This document shows positions 1 through 5,629 of a stretch of 6,031 nt of DNA, piece by piece. Under the pieces are notes generated by a model. It worked only from the letters and a program-made list of their open reading frames with translations, ran no database searches and had not been told where the DNA came from. How positions within the stretch are numbered: position 1 is the first letter of the stretch; every line of letters starts with the position of its first letter. The position numbers and the translations under genes were made by a program. The stretch covers positions 1 through 6,031 of the forward strand of contig DASYAN010000065.1 of NCBI GenBank assembly GCA_036501345.1, given 5' to 3'. This DNA is from DASYAN01 sp036501345 (GTDB lineage: Bacteria > Chloroflexota > Ktedonobacteria > Ktedonobacterales > Ktedonobacteraceae).

Positions 1-43
1 GCAATCGAACATTATGCTAGTGATGAAAAAAGGAACAGACAAT

Positions 44-79
44 AAAAAGACCTCTCATCCAAAGGGACGAAAGGTCTTT
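44..79 (-). terminator. Intrinsic terminator of the T-box leader
   Basis: Minus-strand AAAGACCT (79-72) pairs perfectly with AGGTCTTT (53-46). After one mismatch the stem continues inward (70-69 with 55-56, and 67-65 with 58-60). A U-rich run follows the 3' arm (48-44 read TTTTT). The 5' part of the hairpin overlaps the sequence needed for the antiterminator, as expected for a transcription-attenuating T-box. Only 43 bases remain between it and the left edge, so the regulated gene is not visible. Confidence 0.86.
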
Positions 80-211
80 CCGTGGTACCACCCTGATTTT
101 TCGATTGATTTCAGTACCCTCAAATTGGGTCGTCAGCTACCCTATCTTCCGTTGCCGCGACTCTGTCGTTACCAGCACTATTGCAGTAACCTCAATAACG
201 CCAAGTAACGA
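44..211 (-). promoter_or_regulatory. T-box riboswitch leader (gene lies beyond the left edge)
   Basis: On the minus strand, positions 94-80 read AGGGTGGTACCACGG, a near-perfect copy of the conserved T-box element that binds the NCCA end of an uncharged tRNA. The partner CGTCCCT follows at 69-63, so AGGG (94-91) and CCCT (66-63) can form the antiterminator, which competes with the terminator at 44-79. Upstream, a 7-bp stem (211-205 with 172-166) could be a short Stem I. Two mutually exclusive 4-bp pairings, 142-139 with 130-127 and 130-127 with 119-116, lie in the linker. The variable base after UGG in the T-box is U, which fits a tRNA with discriminator A73. I could not assign the specifier codon, so the amino acid sensed is unknown. 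Known T-box leaders control aminoacyl-tRNA synthetase, amino-acid synthesis or transport genes. The upstream limit of the leader is approximate. Confidence 0.88.
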
Positions 212-216
212 TAAGG

Positions 217-289
217 TGGACCTGAGGGGGCTCGAACCCCTGACCTCCTCCATGCCATGGAGGCGCTCTCCCAACTGCGCTACAGGCCC
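217..289 (-). tRNA. tRNA-Ala, anticodon GGC
   Basis: The 73-nt minus-strand sequence folds as a cloverleaf. Acceptor stem GGGCCTG pairs with CAGGTCC and includes the G3:U70 wobble pair, the main identity element for alanyl-tRNA synthetase. The anticodon stem CCTCC/GGAGG encloses loop ATGGCAT, giving anticodon GGC, which reads GCC and GCU. The T arm is AGGGG-TTCGAAC-CCCCT and the discriminator is A. The D stem has one mismatch (positions 12-23) in the simplest alignment. CCA is not encoded: the next transcribed bases are CCT. The gene sits only a few bases upstream of the T-box leader, on the same strand. Confidence 0.95.
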
Positions 290-298
290 ATATATGCT

Positions 299-326
299 AT
301 TACAGCATTTGACACACTCGTCTCAA
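299..326 (-). promoter_or_regulatory. Candidate proximal promoter of tRNA-Ala(GGC)
   Basis: Minus-strand TTGAGA (326-321) is separated by 16 bp from TGTAAT (304-299), and the bases before the -10 form a TGN extension. Transcription would start near 292, just before the tRNA 5' end at 289. The second base of the -10 is G rather than the highly conserved A, so the call is tentative. A second candidate lies at 369-397. Confidence 0.4.
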
Positions 327-368
327 AGATGATATCTACGAGTGCAGCCAACTCTCAATCTACTTCTC

Positions 369-397
369 ATTATACGCTATAACGGGCGCCCCGACAA
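369..397 (-). promoter_or_regulatory. Candidate distal promoter upstream of tRNA-Ala(GGC)
   Basis: Minus-strand TTGTCG (397-392) lies 17 bp from a perfect TATAAT (374-369). Transcription would start near 362 and give a 5' extension of about 70 nt before the tRNA. It is an alternative or addition to the proximal candidate; both are read by eye only. Confidence 0.4.
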
Positions 398-671
398 GTG
401 CTTAATATCTCTTGAAGTACTTTTGGCTTTGCATTTACACTGTTTGCTTAGCCCATCCACAAAACCTATTGTATCAGGTCTGTCAAGATATGTTCACACT
501 TGTTGCTCACAGGTGAGTTCAGTTAAGCATTGTAGTCTCGCAGCATCCGACTACTCTCTGTTATACTCCCTTTAAAAGGAATTGCAAATGACCTACTACT
601 CCTGCTCGTTGCACTTTATTTGTGGATAGTATCCTACCACAAAAGCTTGCGATATGCAATACTTGCATAAG
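398..671. other. Non-coding spacer between the two tRNA-Ala genes, with two hairpins
   Basis: I see no convincing gene here. Just downstream of tRNA-Ala(CGC) in its direction of transcription are two inverted repeats. One is a perfect 7-bp stem with a 3-nt loop (653-659 with 663-669). The other is a 10-bp stem with one bulged base (619-625 and 627-629 with 634-636 and 637-643). Neither has a proper U tract after it, so they may be 3'-processing or weak termination structures rather than classical terminators. A further minus-strand promoter-like match, TTGCAA with TATAAC at about 16 bp spacing, falls near 550-587 and has no obvious target except the distal tRNA. Confidence 0.4.
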
Positions 672-744
672 TGGAGATGAGGGGGCTCGAACCCCTGACC
701 TCAACAGTGCGATTGTTGCGCTCTTCCAGCTGAGCTACATCCCC
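672..744 (-). tRNA. tRNA-Ala, anticodon CGC
   Basis: The 73-nt minus-strand cloverleaf is complete. Acceptor GGGGATG pairs with CATCTCC and carries the alanine identity pair G3:U70. The D stem GCTC/GAGC is perfect. The anticodon stem CAACA/TGTTG encloses loop ATCGCAC, giving anticodon CGC, which reads GCG only. The T arm is AGGGG-TTCGAGC-CCCCT and the discriminator is A. CCA is not encoded. It shares its T-arm 5' strand, variable loop and most of its D arm with the GGC gene, but the anticodon stems differ completely, so these are distinct isoacceptors and not a recent duplicate. Confidence 0.96.
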
Positions 745-755
745 AAGCGAACTAG

Positions 756-784
756 ATGATAGCATAGTCCGCACACCTTGTAAA
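756..784 (-). promoter_or_regulatory. Strong sigma-70 type promoter of tRNA-Ala(CGC)
   Basis: Minus-strand TTTACA (784-779) is followed after exactly 17 bp by TATCAT (761-756), each matching 5 of 6 consensus bases. A TGC extension directly precedes the -10. The predicted start near 749 is about five bases before the mature tRNA 5' end at 744, the spacing expected of a tRNA promoter. Confidence 0.8.
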
Positions 785-1101
785 GTCTTTTTGAGGAAAA
801 CTTCGGAAAACCCACAGATTTAGTCCAGATTGGTCACATCTGTGAGCAGCATAGTATGAGATAATATATAGGCATCTTTTACACAAACTTTGGACAATGA
901 GTGGCAGACAAGGCCCGGCTCTGATCCTGTATTATGCGCCGCCCTACTATCCACATATAGCGGCTACTCCCTGTGCTTTGCAAAATGCTATTGCCACAAT
1001 TGTCCAAGTACACCATGAAACAAGGCTGGTGCATCACGAATACTTCCCTTACCTCTCCGATTTAAGCTATCTACGGCTTGATGTGGGTATCGAGCATTTA
1101 T
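785..1101. other. Intergenic region with a 7-bp inverted repeat and a doubtful small ORF
   Basis: The region separates the deacetylase gene from tRNA-Ala(CGC). CACAGAT (813-819) and ATCTGTG (838-844) form a perfect inverted repeat around an 18-nt loop that contains a small CCA/TGG pairing. Read on the minus strand it is followed by GGGTTTTCC, so it could weakly terminate the deacetylase transcript. Two direct copies of GGAAAAC lie at 795-801 and 805-811. A plus-strand ORF (897-1118, 73 codons) overlaps the 3' end of the deacetylase gene. It has no clear ribosome-binding site, although an extended -10-like TGAGATAAT lies at 857-865. I do not annotate it as a gene, but see the findings for its similarity to another short ORF. 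Confidence 0.35.
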
Positions 1102-3162
1102 TTAAGGAATGCTTTTGAAGAAACTTTGCAGTGATTCACGGCCATCGACGCGAACGCGCAGCAAGATAAAGGGCTTTTGACTGTCCTGTGTCATGCCCAC
1201 TGGAGGTGGATCTGTAGTAGCTCCAATGTAGCCATCTTGTTCTAAGAGTGCCATGATTGCTTGCTGGACGTATGGTTTCTCAGTGTGGAATGGTTCTCCT
1301 GAGGGATAGCAGAACTGCTGGATAAGAATTCCTAATTGCGTCTGCAAACTCTGTTTCGATTGCTGTAACTCTTGTTGGGCTTCGACGTGTGAAAATCGCC
1401 AGACTGCTCCGATATTGCGGTGTGTGATGGTATGCGAACCTATCTGCATACCATTGGCGAGCATTTCACGCAGTTGGTCCCACGTTGCCTGTCCCTTCCA
1501 GCCAACTTTACCTGTGATGATATAGAACATGCCGCTGTAGCCATGCGCTTGCAAAATTGGATATGCAAATTTATATGCATCATCGTAGCCATCATCAAAC
1601 GTAAGAATAATTGGTTTACTGGGCAAGGGACCATTGTAGTAGAGGAAATCAAAGAGTTGATTGAAGGTGATTGTGTGATATCCATGCTGCTTGAGATAAT
1701 CCAATTGTTGACCAAAAATGCTTGGTGTAACAGTGAGACTGAAGTCAAGAACATCGTGTGTTGGAACATCTGTAATATGATGATACATCAAAATTGGCAT
1801 AGTGATTGTTCTGCTAACAGGAGTAATTGGTGGCAAGATTGGAGCCTCCAGGTCTGCTGGACCACCGCACAAGATCTGCCATTGGTCTGTTGATTCTCTG
1901 CCAGTTCTGATTGTAGTCCGTTGTGCTATCAATGGGAGGTTTTGAAAGAGCTGGCTGGGATTCTGGTCCAGCGTAGGCAGTAAAGCAACCTTGTCAGCAG
2001 AGACCTGTGGAGAGAGTTGCAGCGAGATAGGCAGGACCTCTACCTGATCGTAACGTACCATGGTCTCCGGGTTGACCCAGAAAGAGAGGCTATGAACTTG
2101 GCCTAGCGTAAATTGCTGGAGAGTAAAACCTTGGAAACGTGTTTGCCAGTAGTTGCTGAAGCTAATTTCATTAGGCCACATCGCTTGCACCTGAGGATGC
2201 AGAAGCGACCACATGGTGTCGTATTGCTGGTTCAACAGAGCATTCATATATTGCTGTCCCAGAGCTGTAACCTCGTCTGCATCATCAGTTGGTGTGACTG
2301 TAGGCGTTGTGACAGCAGACGTTGTGATGGCAGGAATGATGGTAGCTATCGGGGTAGCTTGCTGGGATCTCGCCTTTGTCCGTTGGCTTACTTTATGTGA
2401 CGAGATATTTGCTGAAACTAGGAGGTATATGCTTACGATAACAGAGAAAAGCAATACGGTGGTAATTCCTATAATCAGCGCTGGCGACCCTTTTCTTTTG
2501 CTCTTCTTGGCAATTATAGGAAGTTTTATGGTGGGAATTTTGTCTATACCCACCGCTATTGCTCGTTCTTTACTGTCAACAGCTACAGGTTCGATAGTGG
2601 AGATTATATTTGCGCTTAATTCTACTAAATCTGGATTGCTAACCATTGGAGTTGGGTTATCCATACTTGGCTCTATCACCAGATCTGGATTGCTGACAGT
2701 TGGGGTTTGGGTAGTTGGGAATATATCCATACTTGGCTCTATCACCAACTCAGGGTCGCTGACTGCTGATATTGGGGTAATAGGAATCGCGTTAGTGCTT
2801 AACTCTCCTGAAAGCCTCGGATTGGTGACTACGGGGATTAAAGTGGTGGGGATTGTACCCATTGACTCTATCATCAGTTCTTCATCGTCGAGTGCAGCAG
2901 GATTAGTGCTAGGGATTGTACCTATACTCAATTCTCCGACTAGCTCTGGATTGTCGATTGCTACGAGTTGGCTGGTAGTTGTTGTGTCTATCTTCAACTT
3001 TTCTACTTGCTCTTTATTGTCAAGAGTAGGGATTAGGGTAGTGGAGATTGCGTCCACGCCCAGATCTTTTATTTGCTCTCTATTATCGACTGCAACAGTT
3101 TGGATGATGGGAGGGGTGTCCATGCTCAACTCTCTATACCTGCTCTTTACAAATTTCCACAT
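1102..3162 (-). CDS. Membrane-anchored NodB-type polysaccharide deacetylase with N-terminal repeats
   Basis: The 686-residue product probably removes N- or O-acetyl groups from a cell-surface polysaccharide or peptidoglycan. Layout: cytoplasmic repeats (about 16-215); a basic KKSKRKGS stretch followed by one membrane helix (228-250), giving an N-in, C-out type II topology; a Ser/Thr/Pro-rich linker (265-292); a probable NTF2-like region (about 295-432); and a NodB domain (about 453-686). The NodB motifs are present: MPILMYHH (455-462), TFDDGYDD with catalytic-base D523 and metal ligand D524, SHTITH with ligands H577 and H581, FCYPSG (617-622), and LLRVRV near the end (667-672). The metal centre is intact, so activity is likely; the exact substrate cannot be told. 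Start choice is uncertain: ATG at 3162 has a purine-rich GAAGG too far upstream, while the in-frame ATG at residue 14 (3123) has GAGAG six bases ahead. The gene lies downstream of the lpdA terminator, so it is probably its own unit. Confidence 0.92.
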   Translation of the reverse strand: MWKFVKSRYRELSMDTPPIIQTVAVDNREQIKDLGVDAISTTLIPTLDNKEQVEKLKIDTTTTSQLVAIDNPELVGELSIGTIPSTNPAALDDEELMIESMGTIPTTLIPVVTNPRLSGELSTNAIPITPISAVSDPELVIEPSMDIFPTTQTPTVSNPDLVIEPSMDNPTPMVSNPDLVELSANIISTIEPVAVDSKERAIAVGIDKIPTIKLPIIAKKSKRKGSPALIIGITTVLLFSVIVSIYLLVSANISSHKVSQRTKARSQQATPIATIIPAITTSAVTTPTVTPTDDADEVTALGQQYMNALLNQQYDTMWSLLHPQVQAMWPNEISFSNYWQTRFQGFTLQQFTLGQVHSLSFWVNPETMVRYDQVEVLPISLQLSPQVSADKVALLPTLDQNPSQLFQNLPLIAQRTTIRTGRESTDQWQILCGGPADLEAPILPPITPVSRTITMPILMYHHITDVPTHDVLDFSLTVTPSIFGQQLDYLKQHGYHTITFNQLFDFLYYNGPLPSKPIILTFDDGYDDAYKFAYPILQAHGYSGMFYIITGKVGWKGQATWDQLREMLANGMQIGSHTITHRNIGAVWRFSHVEAQQELQQSKQSLQTQLGILIQQFCYPSGEPFHTEKPYVQQAIMALLEQDGYIGATTDPPPVGMTQDSQKPFILLRVRVDGRESLQSFFKSIP
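2518..3117 (-). repeat. Tandem 22-codon repeats in the deacetylase N-terminus
   Basis: Residues 16-215 contain about nine imperfect units of roughly 19-26 residues with a modal period of 22. The recurring pattern is P-x-V-S-N-P-(D/E)-L-V-x-E, then S-M-D or similar, then I-P-T-T. At DNA level the units are mostly diverged, but a 24-base stretch is identical at 2658-2681 and 2724-2747, exactly 66 bases apart, showing amplification in whole codons. The residues are rich in Ile, Pro, Ser, Thr, Asp and Glu and look extended or disordered. Confidence 0.85.
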
Positions 3163-3522
3163 CTGGGTGGCTCAAGCCTTCTGTGAGCCACAGTAAACTA
3201 CCCAATATATATTTTTGTCGATATGCGATTATATGTCAATAGATGGTATCGCATTACCCAAATGTACTGTTAGAACTATTAGCCACAGGTATTGACAGCT
3301 TCCAGCGGCTCCAAGAAATGGCTGCCGATGTATCAAGGCACCTTCTTCATCATCCTTACCTCTCCCATACTCAAAGATGTAGGGCCTCTTAATTCACTAT
3401 ACAGACGACGAAGTAACTAAGCCAAAGAAGGATGGGGAATGCTGTCGTGACCCTGCACTACAAGCATACCCAACCGACGGGCTTTTTCCAATGACAATCC
3501 TCTGACAGCTACATGACAGGGC
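3163..3522. other. Intergenic region between lpdA and the deacetylase gene
   Basis: It should contain the deacetylase promoter. On the minus strand a perfect TATAAT (3233-3228) is preceded directly by TTGACA (3239-3234), so the two hexamers abut and cannot serve together. TATAAT alone has only a poor -35 at 3256-3251. A plus-strand ORF of 49 codons (3243-3392) lacks a ribosome-binding site. The block 3420-3520 is richer in G+C than its surroundings and contains two CTGTCA-type direct repeats on the minus strand. It could be the edge of an old mobile element, but I see no terminal inverted repeats or target duplication to support that. Confidence 0.35.
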
Positions 3523-3567
3523 AATAACAACAAAACCGGGTACCCTGTTTGAGCAGGGTACCCGGTT
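3523..3567 (-). terminator. Strong intrinsic terminator of lpdA
   Basis: A perfect 14-bp stem (3567-3554 with 3547-3534) closes a 6-nt loop and is followed on the minus strand by the U-rich tail TTTTGTTGTTATT. It begins about 15 bases past the lpdA stop codon. Each arm contains the self-complementary octamer GGGTACCC, so the arms are also palindromes in themselves. It should separate lpdA from the deacetylase gene downstream. Confidence 0.92.
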
Positions 3568-3582
3568 CTACTCTCTATTAAG

Positions 3583-5007
3583 TTACTTGACTTTAGCTGT
3601 TTGCTTTTTTGGTGGAATGTGAATAGGATGACCTTCAACTGCCAGTACCGCCTCACGCAGTCCTTCACTAAGCGTTGGGTGTGGGTGGATAGTCTCAGCA
3701 ATCTCATCAACGGTCAATTCGCCGCGCATGGCAACCGAGAATTCACTAATCAGGTTGGTCGCATCGGGACCAATAATGTGTGCACCTAGAATTTCGCCAT
3801 ATTTTCCTATGATGATTTTGGTGAAGCCGTCGGTCTCACCGATGGCGACAGCTTTGCCAATAGCTGCCCAGGGGAAGCGTTCGACGCGTGCTTCGGGATA
3901 CTTCTCCTTAGCTGCTGCTTCTGTCAGACCAACGAAAGCAATTTCGGGGAAGGTGTAGATCGGGTTGGGTACAACATCGTAGTCCATTGTTGCATCACAC
4001 CCTGTTGCATTATCAGCAGCAACCTCACCCTCCGTCGAGGCCACATGTGCTAGGCCAGCACCATGTACCAAGTCACCGATAGCATAAATACCAGGCAGGT
4101 TTGTCTCCATTTTTTCGTTGACACGTACACAGCCACGGTCGGTGTCAAGCCCCTGTTCAATTAGTTGCTCTAGGCCAGAGCTATTAGCGCGACGGCTAAC
4201 CGCCATCAGGATGTACTCGGCCTGAATGCTTTGTTGGCCTTTATCTGTCGTGGCAATAACCCTTTTCTGGTTGCCGTCCTCTTCAATGGCCTCAACTCTG
4301 GTACCTGTGATGATAGCAATGCCTCGCTTGGTGAGGATGCGAACAAGGAGTTTGCGTACTTCATCGTCAACAGGTGTCAGGACTTGAGGGAGCATCTCCA
4401 GAACGGTGACTTTTGTGCCTATAGCATTGAACATACAGGCCAGTTCAATACCAATAACTCCCCCCCCAACGCAGATCAAGCTTTCCGGTATTTTGGACAG
4501 GTTCCAGCATGTATCGCTGTTAATAACATTGCGACCATCAATGCCAGGCATCGGTGGCATAAACGGCACTGACCCATTCGCGAGTATGATCTTATCTGCA
4601 GTGAACTGTTGCTGGTTCTCATCTTTGGTAACAGTGACAGTGCGGGATGCATCAACAAAGCCATGTCCATCGAACACGTCAATGTTGTTTCCCTTCATTA
4701 AGGTTCCAACACCGCCAGTCATACGTTTGACCACTTTATCTTTAAAGGCAACGGCCTTGTTCATATCGAAGATAGGGGATTGAGGCAAATGGATGCCTAG
4801 TTCGTCCAACGACCCCAAGCTGTGCATAACTTCAGCAATGTGTAGCATGGCCTTCGAAGGGATACAACCGACGTTAAGACAGGTACCGCCAAGATACTGC
4901 TTTTCTACAATTGCAACATTTGCACCTTGCTGAGCGGCGCGAATAGCGGCAACATATCCGCCGGGTCCAGCACCAATGACTACTACATCATAATGATTGC
5001 TTGCCAT
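3583..5007 (-). CDS. lpdA: Dihydrolipoyl dehydrogenase (E3 component)
   Basis: The 474-residue flavoprotein reoxidises dihydrolipoamide with NAD+, serving as E3 of the pyruvate, 2-oxoglutarate or branched-chain 2-oxoacid dehydrogenase complexes or as L-protein of glycine cleavage. The FAD-binding GAGPGG is at 12-17, the redox disulfide motif GGTCLNVGCIPSK at 40-52 (C43 and C48), the NAD-binding GGGVIG at 181-186 with E204 ending the second strand as in NAD-specific enzymes, and the second FAD motif YAIGD at 308-312. The dimer-domain motif YTFPEIAFVGLTE is at 351-363 and the catalytic pair H443/E448 lies in HPHPTLSE. Length is normal for the family. The start is well supported: AGGAG (5018-5014) lies six bases before the ATG. 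Small deviations are N144 in the usual ATGS motif and SRRAN (271-275) where GRRPN is common. No E1, E2 or lipoyl-protein gene is adjacent, so its partner complex cannot be read from context. Confidence 0.98.
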   Translation of the reverse strand: MASNHYDVVVIGAGPGGYVAAIRAAQQGANVAIVEKQYLGGTCLNVGCIPSKAMLHIAEVMHSLGSLDELGIHLPQSPIFDMNKAVAFKDKVVKRMTGGVGTLMKGNNIDVFDGHGFVDASRTVTVTKDENQQQFTADKIILANGSVPFMPPMPGIDGRNVINSDTCWNLSKIPESLICVGGGVIGIELACMFNAIGTKVTVLEMLPQVLTPVDDEVRKLLVRILTKRGIAIITGTRVEAIEEDGNQKRVIATTDKGQQSIQAEYILMAVSRRANSSGLEQLIEQGLDTDRGCVRVNEKMETNLPGIYAIGDLVHGAGLAHVASTEGEVAADNATGCDATMDYDVVPNPIYTFPEIAFVGLTEAAAKEKYPEARVERFPWAAIGKAVAIGETDGFTKIIIGKYGEILGAHIIGPDATNLISEFSVAMRGELTVDEIAETIHPHPTLSEGLREAVLAVEGHPIHIPPKKQTAKVK

Positions 5008-5199
5008 TTAAGTCTCCTAGTAGTTAAAAAATACGTCTTCACACTCGTATGTCTCTACATTAGCTCGATGTCTAAAAAACATTGCACCACGAAGGACGAT
5101 ATTGGTAGGCCGGTGCTCACGCTCTGCTTTGTACATGGGCAAGGAGGTGGAGCGTTGTGCAGATATTCAGATGAAGACGAATAGGTATAAATGAAGTAA

Positions 5200-5267
5200 A
5201 TGTCAATCTCCTCGTTTACTCTGGATGTGACTATATGTATTGTACAACAAGATCAGAGGATTGACAT
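5200..5267. repeat. Inverted repeat ATGTCAATC ... GATTGACAT
   Basis: ATGTCAATC at 5200-5208 is perfectly complementary to GATTGACAT at 5259-5267, 50 bases apart. The match continues as CTC/GAG beyond a small insertion on the left arm. The right arm contains a consensus-like TTGACA on the plus strand. Spaced half-sites of this kind can be regulator operators, but the regulator is unknown. Confidence 0.5.
5239..5267 (-). promoter_or_regulatory. Candidate promoter of lpdA
   Basis: Minus-strand ATGTCA (5267-5262) and TACAAT (5244-5239) are 17 bp apart, matching 4 and 5 of 6 consensus bases. The -35 overlaps the right arm of the inverted repeat, so a protein bound there could block it. The implied 5' untranslated region of about 225 bases is long, which lowers confidence. 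Confidence 0.3.
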
Positions 5268-5361
5268 CATCAGCACAGAGACTTGCTATCAAGGGCTTTG
5301 TGACCTCGCGTGATTACCAATTGGGGGGATGTATGTGACAGCTACGAATGTCAGACGTATC

Positions 5362-5400
5362 AATAAATACAGAGACAAATTTTCTATTGTCTTATTTATT
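5362..5400. repeat. A+T-rich bulged hairpin
   Basis: AATAAATA (5362-5369) pairs with TATTTATT (5393-5400), and AGACAA (5373-5378) pairs with TTGTCT (5387-5392). Together they form a 14-bp stem with a 3-nt one-sided bulge and an 8-nt loop. It could act as a weak terminator or a regulator site between the divergent genes; there is no clear U tract after it on either strand. Confidence 0.5.
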
Positions 5401-5540
5401 CTATACTCATATCTCTAGGAATTTCCCCGGCACATGTTGCTACGTGGTGAGTGTCTGGGGTCAAGGAAGTAACCAGGAAACTGATGGGACTGAGCATTAT
5501 CTGCAAAAGTGCATCTCTCCAATGGGGCTAGGTAGATGGG

Positions 5541-5546
5541 TATAAT
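5541..5546 (+). promoter_or_regulatory. Candidate -10 element for the small peptide gene
   Basis: A perfect TATAAT is at 5541-5546. The -35 position 17 bp upstream (5518-5523) is TCCAAT, a poor match, so an activator or another sigma factor may be needed. The start would be near 5553, giving a leader of about 77 nt before the chosen ATG at 5630. Confidence 0.45.
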
Positions 5547-5618
5547 GGCGTTTCCTCTCTATGTATGATGCAAGAGTATTAGCGCCGCACTTTAATCAAC
5601 ACAAAAATAAAATGGATT

Positions 5619-5623
5619 GGGAG
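5619..5623 (+). promoter_or_regulatory. Ribosome-binding site that decides the small gene's start
   Basis: GGGAG lies six bases before the ATG at 5630. The earlier in-frame ATGs at 5561 and 5612 have no comparable site, and 5561 lies almost on the predicted transcription start. The internal ATG at 5630 is therefore preferred. Confidence 0.7.
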
Positions 5624-5629
5624 AAACAA

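Larger units (their letters stand above)
5008..5540. other. Divergent intergenic region between lpdA and the small peptide gene
   Basis: No gene is supported over these 530 bases. The region holds two inverted repeats, described separately, and must contain the start signals of lpdA and part of those of the small plus-strand gene. The lpdA ribosome-binding site lies at 5014-5018. A plus-strand AAGGAGGTGG near 5140-5150 looks like a Shine-Dalgarno sequence but is followed only by a ten-codon frame. Confidence 0.5.

Noticed and set aside
653..669. Hairpin after tRNA-Ala(CGC) as an intrinsic terminator
   Set aside because: The stem is perfect but A+T-rich and short, and the next transcribed bases are not U-rich.
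897..1118. Plus-strand ORF of 73 codons as a gene
   Set aside because: There is no good ribosome-binding site and it overlaps the deacetylase 3' end. It is kept only as a finding because of its similarity to the ORF at 3243-3392.
1440..1769. Minus-strand ORF inside the deacetylase gene in another frame
   Set aside because: It overlaps the NodB catalytic motifs, which are in the main frame.
2213..3196. Long plus-strand ORF of 327 codons opposite the deacetylase N-terminus
   Set aside because: It is the antisense shadow of the repeat-rich part of the deacetylase gene. Its hydrophobic Ile/Ser/Val composition is the complement of the Asp/Asn/Thr codons, and it has no independent domain signal.
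3228..3239. Adjacent TTGACA and TATAAT as a deacetylase promoter
   Set aside because: The hexamers touch with no spacer, so they cannot be the -35 and -10 of one promoter. TATAAT has only a weak -35 of its own.
3417..3710. Minus-strand ORF of 97 codons across the lpdA 3' end
   Set aside because: It runs through the lpdA terminator hairpin and overlaps lpdA out of frame. There is no ribosome-binding site or recognisable family.
5561..5629. Longer form of the small peptide beginning at 5561
   Set aside because: There is no ribosome-binding site, it begins almost at the predicted transcription start, and its 23 extra residues differ in character from the acidic leader.
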